Positions 15,826 through 23,661 of a stretch of DNA of 36,471 nt are shown piece after piece. The number at the start of each line of letters is the position of its first letter. Within the stretch, counting starts at the first letter, position 1. The DNA is from Oscillospiraceae bacterium (GTDB taxonomy: Bacteria > Bacillota > Clostridia > Oscillospirales > Oscillospiraceae). The notes beneath the pieces are model-generated. The model was not told where the DNA came from. It made no database searches and was given only the letters and a program-made list of their open reading frames with translations. The translations under genes were made by a program, and so were the position numbers. The DNA is taken from positions 1 to 36,471 of the forward strand of contig JAFXUU010000066.1 in NCBI GenBank assembly GCA_017524845.1. The letters are read 5' to 3'.

Positions 15826-16294
15826 CGCCTTCGCCCTCCTTTTCCCTGAGAATGACCAGCACCTGACCGGCCGAGACCGCGTCGCCCTCAGCGGCGCAGA
15901 CGCGCGCCACCGTCCCCTCCGCGGGAGCGGGGAACTGGAAGACCGAGCCGTCGGCCTCCATCAGCAGCAGCACGTCGCCCTCCCGGACGGCGGCGCCCTC
16001 AAAAGCGTTGAGGGTCTGCACCGTGCCGGCGCAGGGGCTGGCGACGCCGCATTCCCCGTCGGCCAGGGCGGGGGCTGCCGGAACGGGCGCGGGTGCGGGA
16101 GCGGGCCCCTCCGCGGGGGCGTCCTTTCGGCTCATCAGGGCGTGCATGATGCGGATGGCGAGCATGATGATCGCCAGAACGACCATGCATACCAGCATGC
16201 CGATCACGGCGGTAATGAGGGAACCCAGCAGCTTCTGACCCAGGCTCATCTGGCCCAGCAGCTCGGGATCGCTCAGGCGTTCGAGTATGCTCAA
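15818..16294 (-). CDS. OadG-like membrane anchor fused to a biotinyl-like domain lacking the biotin lysine
   Basis: 158 residues. One membrane helix (about 22-50) matches the gamma-subunit anchor, followed by a Pro/Ala linker (58-78) and a lipoyl/biotinyl fold (82-150). The expected biotinylation motif EAMKM is replaced by EADGS (113-117), so the lysine position is Gly116; I confirmed this in the codons (gag gcc gac ggc tcg). The flanking hairpin architecture (VREGDVLLLM; APAEGTVARVCAAEGDAVSAGQVLVIL) is otherwise intact. Translation begins at TTG 16294 with GGAGG eight bases upstream. It overlaps oadB by eight bases. It probably scaffolds OadB but cannot carry biotin itself. Confidence 0.88.
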   Translation of the reverse strand: MSILERLSDPELLGQMSLGQKLLGSLITAVIGMLVCMVVLAIIMLAIRIMHALMSRKDAPAEGPAPAPAPVPAAPALADGECGVASPCAGTVQTLNAFEGAAVREGDVLLLMEADGSVFQFPAPAEGTVARVCAAEGDAVSAGQVLVILREKEGEGDD

Positions 16295-16349
16295 GGCGGT
16301 TTCCTCCCCGGCGGCTCCCGGGAGCCGCCCGAATTTGATGATGCTCCAC

Positions 16350-16379
16350 AGTATACCCCAAACTCACCCGCCAAGTAAA
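16350..16379 (-). promoter_or_regulatory. Candidate promoter TTTACT-N18-TATACT for the oadG-like/oadB pair
   Basis: On the minus strand -35 TTTACT is at 16379-16374 and -10 TATACT at 16355-16350, spacing 18. The -35 lies inside the last codons of the upstream small gene. This would give oadB its own start. Confidence 0.5.
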
Positions 16380-16612
16380 GACCTTTTCAGCTCGGAATCG
16401 CTCAAAAAATCGGAAATAACGTCGGCCACATGGACCGGCTCTGCCTTCTCCCGGTTGAGCACGGCGGCCAGCAGCTCCGCAAAGCGCCTGTCCTCCGTCA
16501 CGTCCTCCAGGCGCAGGCGCTCCCCGCCGTCGCCGACACCCTCGATCCCCCAGCCCACGTAGCGGATCCCGTCCGCCGTGCGGCAGCGGGAGGCAAAGAT
16601 CCGATAGGTCAC
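16364..16612 (-). CDS. Small conserved-type protein (DUF6514-like)
   Basis: 82 residues starting at GTG 16612, with AAAGGAGG upstream at good spacing. The sequence MTYRIFASRC, GIRYVGWGIEGVG and LAAVLNREKAEPVHVADVI resembles small clostridial proteins of the DUF6514 type; that match is from memory and tentative. The pattern is a beta-rich N-terminus and a helical C-terminus with no membrane helix. Function is unknown. It sits between a P-loop gene with its own terminator and the oadG-like gene. Confidence 0.7.
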   Translation of the reverse strand: MTYRIFASRCRTADGIRYVGWGIEGVGDGGERLRLEDVTEDRRFAELLAAVLNREKAEPVHVADVISDFLSDSELKRSLLGG

Positions 16613-16693
16613 GCGCGTCCCCTCCTTTCTTTGCCGCCCACTCTAGCATGTCCCGGAGGAGAGCGCAAAGAAAAGCGTTCCCCGTATTCCGAC

Positions 16694-16731
16694 AAAAAAC
16701 GGGAGCACCGCAGGATACAGCGGTGCTCCCG
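16694..16731 (-). terminator. Intrinsic terminator of the P-loop gene
   Basis: CGGGAGCACCGC (16700-16711) pairs perfectly with GCGGTGCTCCCG (16720-16731) around an eight-base loop. On the minus strand it is followed by six T (16699-16694). It lies 43 bases after the stop of the gene at 16774. Confidence 0.92.
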
Positions 16732-16773
16732 AAGCTCACGACGATATCCGCCCTTTTCCGGCGGCGAAGGGAC

Positions 16774-17184
16774 TCAGAAATATTTGCGGATGCGCTCCGT
16801 GGCCGACTCCAGAGGGGCAGACAGAGTCAGCGTAAAGCTGATGCCCTCCTTTTCGCTGAAGGCCTCCAGCCAGTCGAGAAAATCCTCGGCTCCGGCGACG
16901 GACTTGTCCTCGAACATTTTATAAAGGTTATCGATGAAAACGTGGGTGATGTCGTAGTTGCTGGCATGCATGGCGCTGATAAAGCCCTTCATGAACTCGG
17001 TGGAGCCGAAATCATAGTTGGAGGCCACGATCAGCCGGGCCTGATGCGGGATATCGTAGGTCAGGCTCCGCTCCTTTTCGATCACGACCACGTCGCCGGG
17101 GGATTCCTCCAGGGCTTTTTCCACCATCTCGATGAGCAGCTTGGTCTTGCCCGAACCCTTCACGCCCATGATTACCTTGACCAT
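16774..17184 (-). CDS. Small P-loop ATPase-like protein
   Basis: 136 residues with Walker A GVKGSGKT at residues 6-13 and a hydrophobic strand ending in D (THVFIDNLYKMF), a likely Walker B. A middle segment (VVIEKERSLTYDIPHQARLIVASNYD) and the whole length suggest a minimal RecA/ASCE nucleotide-binding fold without extra domains. The start is ATG 17184 after GGAGAGGTGAC; six codons further upstream lack a ribosome site. It has its own promoter and terminator, so it is a single-gene unit. The partner and role are not evident. Confidence 0.85.
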   Translation of the reverse strand: MVKVIMGVKGSGKTKLLIEMVEKALEESPGDVVVIEKERSLTYDIPHQARLIVASNYDFGSTEFMKGFISAMHASNYDITHVFIDNLYKMFEDKSVAGAEDFLDWLEAFSEKEGISFTLTLSAPLESATERIRKYF

Positions 17185-17247
17185 GTCACCTCTCCTTTGC
17201 ATAGTTGATAGTTGACCGTATATGGCAGGCAGATATATTCTACCCTC

Positions 17248-17276
17248 AGTATACCATCATCCCACGGACACTTCAA
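17248..17276 (-). promoter_or_regulatory. Promoter TTGAAG-N17-TATACT of the P-loop gene
   Basis: On the minus strand -35 TTGAAG is at 17276-17271 and -10 TATACT at 17253-17248, spacing 17. This gives a leader of about 55 bases before ATG 17184. Confidence 0.75.
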
Positions 17277-17318
17277 CACCGACTTTCTCCCTTCCCCCGA
17301 TCTTTTGCGCGGGGTCCC

Positions 17319-18527
17319 TCACGGCCGCCCGGTGAAGAGCAGCCGCAGGCAGAGAAGGAAAGCGCCGCCCCAGCCCAGGCGCGGCACCGCCGCCGGGGCG
17401 ACGACGGGGACCACGGCCAGCTCCCGGCCCGAAGCGTCCAGCAGGCGGAGGCTCCCCAGCGCCTGTCCCGCCGCCACGGGGGCCGCCACGGCCTCCGGCA
17501 GGTCAAGCTCCCGGCGCAATCCGGCGGCCTCGCTCTTTTTCAGCAGCAGCCTCGTTTCGCTGCCCAGGACCGGCTGGAGGTATTTCTCCCGCCCCAGGTC
17601 CACGGCCACCGGCGGCAGAGGCCCGTCGGGGAGCACATCGGCCAGCTGCCAGCCCGCGAAGGCGTAGTCCAGCAGGAGCTTCGCCGCCTCGAAGCGCTCT
17701 GCGCTGCTCTCCGCATGGAGGACGACGGCGATGTATTCCGTCCCGTCCCGGCGGGCGGAGGCGGAGACGCAGTACATGGCTTCCCGGGTGTAGCCGGTCT
17801 TCAGGCCGGTGCAGCCCTCGTAGAAGCGCACCAGCTTGTTGGTGCTGGAGAGGCCGAAGGCCCCGTCCCGCACGCTGTCGGTCCAGATGGCGGTATAGGC
17901 GCGGATGCGCTCGTGGCCCAGCAGGGCCCGGCTCATGAGGGCCACGTCCCAGGCGGAGGTGAGGTGTTCCCCCTCCGCGGGCAGGCCCGTGCAGTTGGAA
18001 AAGCAGGTGTCCGCCATCCCCAGCTCGGCGGCCCGCTCGTTCATCCGGGCCGTGAAGGCCCCCTCGGAGCCGCTCACCGCCTCGGCCAGGGCCACGGCGG
18101 CGTCGTTGGCGGAGGCCACGGCCACGCTTTTCAGCAGGTCCCCGGCGCTCATGCGCTCCCCCTCCTTCAGGAAAATCTGGCTTCCTCCCATCCCGGCGGC
18201 GCGGGCGGAGCAGACGATCTCCGTTTCCTCCGTCAGCAGACCCTCGTCCATGGCCTCGCAGACCAGCAGCATGGTCATGATCTTCGTCACGCTGGCGGGC
18301 GCCAGGCGGGCATGGGCCTCATGCTCGAAGAGGCAGGTCCCCGTCTCCCGTTCGATGAGCACGGCGGCGCCCACCCGGGCGGCTACGTCCTCCGGGGAGG
18401 CCAGGGCCTCCACGCTCTCCCAGAGCTCCGGGTCGAAGGCCTCCTCTTCCTCCGCCGCCGACGCGGGAGCGGGGGCGAGCAGGAAAAGGGCCAGCAGGAG
18501 ACAGATACAGCGGACGCGCAGACGCAT
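17319..18527 (-). CDS. dacF: D-alanyl-D-alanine carboxypeptidase (DacF/PBP5 type)
   Basis: A 402-residue penicillin-binding protein that trims the terminal D-Ala from peptidoglycan stem peptides outside the membrane. The signal peptide ends near APASA (residue 24). The serine peptidase S11 motifs are in order: S79-V-T-K82, S139-A-N141 and K243-T-G245. A beta-rich C-terminal domain and a final hydrophobic segment (GWGGAFLLCLRLLF) probably anchor it to the membrane. The start is ATG 18527 after AAAGGAGGG. It stands alone, divergent from thiI. The gene symbol is by family resemblance. Confidence 0.94.
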   Translation of the reverse strand: MRLRVRCICLLLALFLLAPAPASAAEEEEAFDPELWESVEALASPEDVAARVGAAVLIERETGTCLFEHEAHARLAPASVTKIMTMLLVCEAMDEGLLTEETEIVCSARAAGMGGSQIFLKEGERMSAGDLLKSVAVASANDAAVALAEAVSGSEGAFTARMNERAAELGMADTCFSNCTGLPAEGEHLTSAWDVALMSRALLGHERIRAYTAIWTDSVRDGAFGLSSTNKLVRFYEGCTGLKTGYTREAMYCVSASARRDGTEYIAVVLHAESSAERFEAAKLLLDYAFAGWQLADVLPDGPLPPVAVDLGREKYLQPVLGSETRLLLKKSEAAGLRRELDLPEAVAAPVAAGQALGSLRLLDASGRELAVVPVVAPAAVPRLGWGGAFLLCLRLLFTGRP

Positions 18528-18565
18528 GGGAAACCCTCCTTTCGTCGATCTAACCTATGCCCGGA

Positions 18566-18594
18566 TTGACAGAAACATGCCGCCGGGATAGAAT
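18566..18594 (+). promoter_or_regulatory. Promoter TTGACA-N17-TAGAAT for thiI-cinA
   Basis: A perfect -35 (18566-18571) and a 5 of 6 -10 (18589-18594) with 17-base spacing lie just upstream of thiI. The expected transcript starts near 18601, about 30 bases before the ATG. Confidence 0.85.
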
Positions 18595-18630
18595 AGTCTG
18601 CCAGAGAAAGAAGGAAACGGAGTAGCTCCC

Positions 18631-19809
18631 ATGAACGATATGATCCTGCTGAAGCCCGGCGAGCTGGTGCTCAAGGGCCTGAACCGCCACTTTTTCGAGG
18701 ACCGGCTCCGGGCAAACGTGGCCCGGCGGCTGCGGAGTCTGGGTCCCTTCCGCATCACCTCCGTGCAGTCCACGGTCTACGTGGAGCCCCTGTCCGACGA
18801 GATCGACATGGAGGAGGCCTTCCGCCGCTGCCATGAGATCTTCGGCGTCATCGCCGTCTGCCGGGCGGCAGCCTGTCCCAAGGAAAAGGAGGCCATCGCC
18901 CGGACGGCGGTGGAATATCTGCACGAGCAGCTGTCCGCGGCAAAGAGCTTCAAGGTGGAGTCCAAGCGCAGCGACAAGACCTTTCCCATGACCTCCATCC
19001 AGCTGAGCCAGTATGTGGGCGGGGCCATCGGGGACGCCTTTCCGGAGCTGCCCGCGGATATGCATCACCCCGACCTGGAGGTGAACGTGGAGATCCGGGA
19101 GCAGGCGGCCTACGTCCACGCCGGGGGCGAGCCGGGGGCGGGCGGCCTGCCCGTGGGCACCTGCGGACGGGCGGTGAGCCTCCTGTCCGGCGGCATCGAC
19201 AGCCCCGTGGCCACCTGGATGATCGCCCGCCGGGGCGTGCAGATCATCCCCGTGCATTTCTTCTCCTTCCCCTATACCAGCGAGCTGGCGAAGCAGAAGG
19301 TACTGGACCTGGCCCGGAAGCTCCTGCCCTGGTGCGGGCGGCTCACGGTGGAGGTCGTCCCCTTCACCCACATCCAGGAGGAGATCCGGGACAAGTGCCC
19401 TGAGCCCTATTTCACCCTGGTCATGCGCCGCTTCATGATGCGCATCAGCCAGGAGGTGGCCCTGCACAACGGCTGCGGCGCCCTGGTCACCGGGGAGAAC
19501 CTGGGCCAGGTGGCCAGTCAGACCATGGAGGCCCTCCGCTGTACCGAAGCGCCTCTGACCCTTCCGGTGCTGCGGCCCCTCATCGGCATGGACAAGGAGG
19601 AGATCATACGCCGGGCAAGGGCCCTGGATACCTATGAGACCAGCATCCTCCCCTACGAGGACTGCTGCACCGTCTTCACCCCGAAGCATCCCCGCACCCG
19701 CCCCACCCCGGAGGAGGTGGCGGAGGCGGAAGCCGCGCTGGACGTGGAGGCGCTGATGAAAGAGGCACTGGCGGGTACGGAAAGGGTGCAGATCAAATAT
19801 GAAGGCTGA
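18631..19809 (+). CDS. thiI: tRNA 4-thiouridine synthetase ThiI (short form)
   Basis: 392 residues. An N-terminal ferredoxin-like/THUMP region (about 1-165) binds tRNA. The PP-loop ATPase motif SGGIDS (186-191) adenylates U8, and the conserved PYEDCCTVFTPKHP follows near the C-terminus. The C-terminal rhodanese domain of the enterobacterial enzyme is absent, as is common in Firmicutes, where a dedicated cysteine desulfurase hands over sulfur. No desulfurase gene is adjacent here. The start is ATG 18631 after GGAAACGGAG. The stop overlaps cinA by 11 bases. Confidence 0.96.
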   Translation: MNDMILLKPGELVLKGLNRHFFEDRLRANVARRLRSLGPFRITSVQSTVYVEPLSDEIDMEEAFRRCHEIFGVIAVCRAAACPKEKEAIARTAVEYLHEQLSAAKSFKVESKRSDKTFPMTSIQLSQYVGGAIGDAFPELPADMHHPDLEVNVEIREQAAYVHAGGEPGAGGLPVGTCGRAVSLLSGGIDSPVATWMIARRGVQIIPVHFFSFPYTSELAKQKVLDLARKLLPWCGRLTVEVVPFTHIQEEIRDKCPEPYFTLVMRRFMMRISQEVALHNGCGALVTGENLGQVASQTMEALRCTEAPLTLPVLRPLIGMDKEEIIRRARALDTYETSILPYEDCCTVFTPKHPRTRPTPEEVAEAEAALDVEALMKEALAGTERVQIKYEG

Positions 19810-21058
19810 AAACTGGAGAGCGGAGATCCTCTGCGTGGGCACGGAGCTCCTGCTGGGGGACATCGTGAACACCAACGCCAGGGAGCTTTCCGCGGCCCTG
19901 AAGGGCCTGGGCGTAGGCGTCTACTGGCACAGCGTGGTGGGGGACAATCCCGACCGCCTGCGGCGCGCGGCGGAGATCGCCCGCAGCCGGGCAAACCTCA
20001 TCATCACCACCGGGGGCCTGGGCCCCACCTACGACGATCTCACCAAGGAGACGATCTGCTCCGTCTTCGGGGTGCCTCTGGCCCTCCGGGAGGAGGAGGC
20101 GGAGAAGATACGGGAATACTTCCGCAGCACCGGCCGGGCCATGCCGGAGAACAATCTGCGCCAGGCCATGCTGCCGGAAAACTGCACCGTGTTCTCCAAC
20201 GGCAACGGCACCGCTCCCGGCTTCGCTTTTGAGGCGGCGGGGACCACGGTGATCCTCCTGCCCGGTCCGCCCCGGGAGATGCGCCTCATGCTGGAGACCG
20301 GGGTGATCCCCTACCTCCGGAGGCGCACGGACGAGGTACTCTTCAGCCGGGACATCCGCATCTTCGGCCTGGGGGAGAGCAGCGTGGAGGCCCGCCTGCA
20401 CGAGTATATGGAGTCCCTCACGAATCCGACCCTGGCCCCCTACGCGGGCACGGCGGAGGTCCGCCTGCGGGTGACCGCCATGGCCCCCGACGCCGCGGCG
20501 GCGGAGGCGATGACCCGCCCCGTGGTGGAGCGGGTGCGCGCCGAGCTGGGAGACCTCGTCTACGCCGTGGACGAACCCAGCCTGGAGGCCCTCTGTCTCC
20601 GGCTGCTGAAGGAGAAGGGCCTGACCTTCGCCGCCGCCGAGAGCTGCACCGGCGGCCTCATCGCCAAGCGCATCACGGATATCCCCGGGGCCAGCGCCGT
20701 CTTCATGGGGGGCGTGGTGTCCTATACGAATCTGGTGAAGGCGGAGGTGCTGGGGGTGCCGAAGGAGGCCCTGAAGACCTTCGGGGCCGTGAGCGCCGAG
20801 ACCGCCGGGGCCATGGCGGAGGGCGTCCGCGCCCGCTGCGGGGCGGACCTCGCCGTCTCCGTCACCGGCTGCGCCGGACCGGACCCGGACGAGCGGGGCA
20901 CCCCCGTGGGCACCGGCTTCGTGGGCTTCTCCGCTCCGGACGTGAGCCTGGTGAAGCCCATACAGATGGGGAGGGACCGGGAGTGGGGGAGGATCTACGC
21001 CGCCTCCACAGCCTTCGACCTCATCCGCCGCTACCTCACCGGCTGTCTGAGCGTATGA
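19799..21058 (+). CDS. cinA: CinA-family protein (MoCF domain plus NMN amidase)
   Basis: 419 residues, full length for the two-domain form. The N-terminal MoaB/MogA-like domain starts EILCVGTELLLGDIVNTNA and includes TTGGLGPTYDDLTKE. The C-terminal nicotinamide-mononucleotide deamidase domain has AAAESCTGGLIAKRIT and VSVTGCAGPDPD. The protein recycles pyridine nucleotides (ADP-ribose pyrophosphatase and NMN amidase activities are known in the family) and was first linked to competence. It overlaps thiI by 11 bases. In many Firmicutes cinA sits beside recA and pgsA; here it is about 8 kb away from them. Confidence 0.96.
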   Translation: MKAENWRAEILCVGTELLLGDIVNTNARELSAALKGLGVGVYWHSVVGDNPDRLRRAAEIARSRANLIITTGGLGPTYDDLTKETICSVFGVPLALREEEAEKIREYFRSTGRAMPENNLRQAMLPENCTVFSNGNGTAPGFAFEAAGTTVILLPGPPREMRLMLETGVIPYLRRRTDEVLFSRDIRIFGLGESSVEARLHEYMESLTNPTLAPYAGTAEVRLRVTAMAPDAAAAEAMTRPVVERVRAELGDLVYAVDEPSLEALCLRLLKEKGLTFAAAESCTGGLIAKRITDIPGASAVFMGGVVSYTNLVKAEVLGVPKEALKTFGAVSAETAGAMAEGVRARCGADLAVSVTGCAGPDPDERGTPVGTGFVGFSAPDVSLVKPIQMGRDREWGRIYAASTAFDLIRRYLTGCLSV

Positions 21059-21073
21059 ATCCGTGAGCCTGCC

Positions 21074-21196
21074 GCAAAACGCGCCGCTCCGTCATTTCGA
21101 GGCCCCGCAAGGGGCCGTGGCAATCCGTCCCCGATGCTTTGGGGACGGATCCCCACGTCAGTGCAGGCACTGGCTCGGAACGGCGGGGCGTTTTGC
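21074..21196. repeat. REP-like palindromic element with three nested hairpins
   Basis: Outer arms GCAAAACGC (21074-21082) and GCGTTTTGC (21188-21196) enclose an imperfect palindrome. Its centre is ATCCGTCCCC/GGGGACGGAT around GATGCTTT (21123-21150). Each half holds its own small hairpin: GCCCC GCAA GGGGC on the left, CAGTGCAGGCACTG on the right. The motif TCGAG...CGTGGCAATCCG resembles interspersed repeats recalled from Faecalibacterium-like genomes. The outer stem is followed by TTTT, so it probably also terminates thiI-cinA. Confidence 0.8.
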
Positions 21197-21237
21197 TTTT
21201 ATGCGGCAATCCATTTTTCCTTTTTCGGCAGACCTTG

Positions 21238-21255
21238 GGAACCATTTAAGGTTCC
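21238..21255. promoter_or_regulatory. Short palindrome upstream of the SLH gene
   Basis: GGAACC (21238-21243) and GGTTCC (21250-21255) flank ATTTAA, 46 bases before the TTG start. It could be an operator or a leader hairpin. No clear promoter hexamers are visible around it. Confidence 0.35.
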
Positions 21256-21300
21256 GTGCGTCCAAAGAAGCATAAGAGAGTCCGAAAGGAGAGAAACGAA

Positions 21301-23514
21301 TTGAAAAGGACCCTGTGCCTGATCCTGGCCCTGGCCCTCTGTCTGGCCCTGGGCATCCCCGCCGCTGCGGAGTCGCCGGATGAGCAGCTGAAGCGGGTGA
21401 CCCTGCGGGTGAAGACCACCCTGGACATCGGGGACGACTACGACGCCTTCAACGGAGACAGCTACGCTTACGCCGGAAGGACCTGGTGGCGTCTCAGCTG
21501 GTCGAAGGACGGCGAGTCCCTCTATGTGACGAGCGACGACGAGGGCAAGGTCTACGCCTACGATCGCTATTTAGACAACGAGGACTACGTCCGCGCCTCC
21601 GGCCTCCACTTTCCCGCCTTCGGCCGGGAGGCGGCAGCCACCGCGGCGGAGCGCTTCCTCCCCACGGTGTTGGGGGACGAAGAGGGCTTCGTGCTGGACG
21701 AGCAGCGGGACAGCCTGCGGGATTACGGCCGGTATTACCTCAGCGGCAGCCTCACCCTGAAGGGCGTCCCCACGGAGGTGGGCCTCAATCTCACCTTCCG
21801 CAGCGCCGACGGGCTCCTGACCTCCTTCCGCCGCTCGGACGCGGAGAGCTTCATCACCGGGCCCGTCCCCTCCGCGACGCCCGCCCTCGGCGAGGCGGAG
21901 GCCATCGAGGCCCTCCGGGCCGCCGTGGGCAATGAGCTGAGCTGGAGCTACACGGATTACGAAGCCCATGAAGCCCGCCTGTTCTACCATGTGAGCATGG
22001 ATTCTTCTGTAATGGTGGACGCCCGGACCGGGGAGCTGCGCAATCGCTGGAACGGCTTCCGCGGCTACTCCAACGCCTCCGGCGGCGCTTCGGAGCCGGA
22101 GGAAGCGGCCGCTGCGGACGAGGCCAAGGGCCTCACGCCCCAGGAGCTGGCCGGGGCGGAGAAGCTCATCGGCGTGCTGGACGGAGAAGCCCTGAAGGCT
22201 GCCGCCCTTCGGGAGGCCGCCTTTGGCCTCACGGAGGACTTCGTGCTGGGCAGCGTCACCTACCGCTCGACCCAGCCCAGCGTGGACCCCGCCGCCCTGG
22301 GGGAGGGTGAGGAGCCCGACGATACGGTCACCGCGTACTACCGTCTGACCAGGACCCTCGACGGGCCGGAATACGGCCTCACGCAGGAGGAGTACGACGG
22401 GCTGCTGAAGGATGGCTACACCCCCACGGTCGTAAAGCAGATCACCGCCGACGCCCGCACGGGGGAGGTGCAGTATCTCTATACCAACTACAACGGCTTC
22501 GGCTGGCGGGATAAGGACGATCCCAAGGATACCCCCGCCATCTCCCCGGCGGCCCTTACCTTCCTGCAGGAACGCTGCGGTTCCCGGCTTCCCCTCTGCG
22601 AGCAGAGTCGGGCCGAGCAGCATACCTGGAGCGTACCGGTGGATTCCTTTACCTATACCCGCATGGAGGCGGGCTATCCCTGCCCCATGAACACCATCTC
22701 CGTCAGCGTCAACCACGCTACCGGCTTCGTGGATTCCTTCTCCGCCGTCTGGGATGAGGAGCTGCGCTTCGGACCCTCCGGTCCCCTGGTGGGAGAGGAG
22801 GCCGCCGTGGACAGCTTCCTTGCCTGCTATCGGGCGAAGCTCTGCTACGTCACCGTCCCCGAGGACCCGGACAACTGGGAGAGTCCCCGGTCCTGGCTGC
22901 TGGTCTACCTGCCCGAGTCGGAGGGCTGGGTGAGCGGCGTTGACGCCGTTACCGGCGAAGCGGATCTCAGCAGCCGGAGCGGCGGGGAGACCGTCGTTTC
23001 CTACGGCGACCTCTCCGGCAGCTATGCCCGGAAGGAGATCGAAACACTGGCCGCCTACGGCGTGGGCTTCTACGGCGTGGACGAATTCCGGCCCGCGGCT
23101 CAGGTGACGGAGCTGGATATGCTGCTGTTCATGCTCTCCGCCGTGGGCTGGCAGCCGGACTATGAGACTTACGCGAATGCCGGTGAAGAGGAACTGGCCC
23201 GGCTATACAGCGCGGGGTATTCCCAGGGCTTCCTCGACACCCGGGAACAGCAGCCGGGCAGGATCGTGACCCGAAGTGAGCTCTGCCGCTGCTTCGTCTC
23301 CCTCAGCGGCCTGGAGGAGGCCGCCCGCCTGCAGGGCATCTACCGCTGCGGCTTCACCGACGAGGAGGATATCCCCGCCGCCGACCTGGGCTTCGTGGCC
23401 ATCGCCAAGGGCCTGGGCGTCGTCTGCGGCGACACCGACGGGGCCTTCCGTCCCGGGGACGGGGCCACCCGCCAGGAGCTGGCGGTCATGCTCTTCCGCT
23501 ACCTTTCCAGATAA
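21301..23514 (+). CDS. Secreted protein with YcdB/YcdC-like repeats and SLH segments
   Basis: 737 residues starting at TTG 21301, with AAAGGAG nine bases upstream. From there the product begins with a clean signal peptide (KRTLCLILALALCLALG, cleavage near AAA-ES). A GTG at 21256 would bury that signal behind 15 basic residues. The body has repeated segments resembling YcdB/YcdC domains (DARTGEVQYLYTNYNGFGW; FTYTRMEAGYPCPMN), tentatively assigned. The last 180 residues look like S-layer homology units (ELDMLLFMLSAVGW; TRSELCRCFVSLSG; GDTDGAFRPGDGATRQELAV), which bind pyruvylated wall polymers. It is probably a cell-surface protein, expressed alone between a REP-like element and a terminator. 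Confidence 0.85.
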   Translation: MKRTLCLILALALCLALGIPAAAESPDEQLKRVTLRVKTTLDIGDDYDAFNGDSYAYAGRTWWRLSWSKDGESLYVTSDDEGKVYAYDRYLDNEDYVRASGLHFPAFGREAAATAAERFLPTVLGDEEGFVLDEQRDSLRDYGRYYLSGSLTLKGVPTEVGLNLTFRSADGLLTSFRRSDAESFITGPVPSATPALGEAEAIEALRAAVGNELSWSYTDYEAHEARLFYHVSMDSSVMVDARTGELRNRWNGFRGYSNASGGASEPEEAAAADEAKGLTPQELAGAEKLIGVLDGEALKAAALREAAFGLTEDFVLGSVTYRSTQPSVDPAALGEGEEPDDTVTAYYRLTRTLDGPEYGLTQEEYDGLLKDGYTPTVVKQITADARTGEVQYLYTNYNGFGWRDKDDPKDTPAISPAALTFLQERCGSRLPLCEQSRAEQHTWSVPVDSFTYTRMEAGYPCPMNTISVSVNHATGFVDSFSAVWDEELRFGPSGPLVGEEAAVDSFLACYRAKLCYVTVPEDPDNWESPRSWLLVYLPESEGWVSGVDAVTGEADLSSRSGGETVVSYGDLSGSYARKEIETLAAYGVGFYGVDEFRPAAQVTELDMLLFMLSAVGWQPDYETYANAGEEELARLYSAGYSQGFLDTREQQPGRIVTRSELCRCFVSLSGLEEAARLQGIYRCGFTDEEDIPAADLGFVAIAKGLGVVCGDTDGAFRPGDGATRQELAVMLFRYLSR

Positions 23515-23526
23515 GTACCGTCCCCG

Positions 23527-23570
23527 CCCGCGGCGGCGCCGAAAAGGGCCCGCCGCGGGATTTTCTTTTG
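23527..23570 (+). terminator. Intrinsic terminator after the SLH gene
   Basis: CCCGCGGCGG (23527-23536) pairs with CCGCCGCGGG (23550-23559) and is followed by ATTTTCTTTT. It lies 13 bases after the stop codon. Confidence 0.9.
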
Positions 23571-23599
23571 CAAAAAGTCTACCCAGAAAAGGAGAACTG

Positions 23600-23608
23600 T
23601 GATACAAT
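23600..23608 (+). promoter_or_regulatory. Extended -10 promoter TGATACAAT
   Basis: TG-A-TACAAT at 23600-23608 fits an extended -10 element, which can work without a good -35; none is obvious at the proper distance. It lies after the terminator and about 54 bases before the lipoprotein ATG, so it could drive the long downstream gene string. Confidence 0.55.
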
Positions 23609-23661
23609 TACAAAATAGGAATATGGGAAAGTGCCGGCTTTCGGCGGATGGGAGCGACCTC

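Noticed and set aside
21256-21300. GTG at 21256 as start of the SLH protein
   Set aside because: It would put 15 highly basic residues before the signal peptide; TTG 21301 has an AAAGGAG site and starts exactly at the signal.
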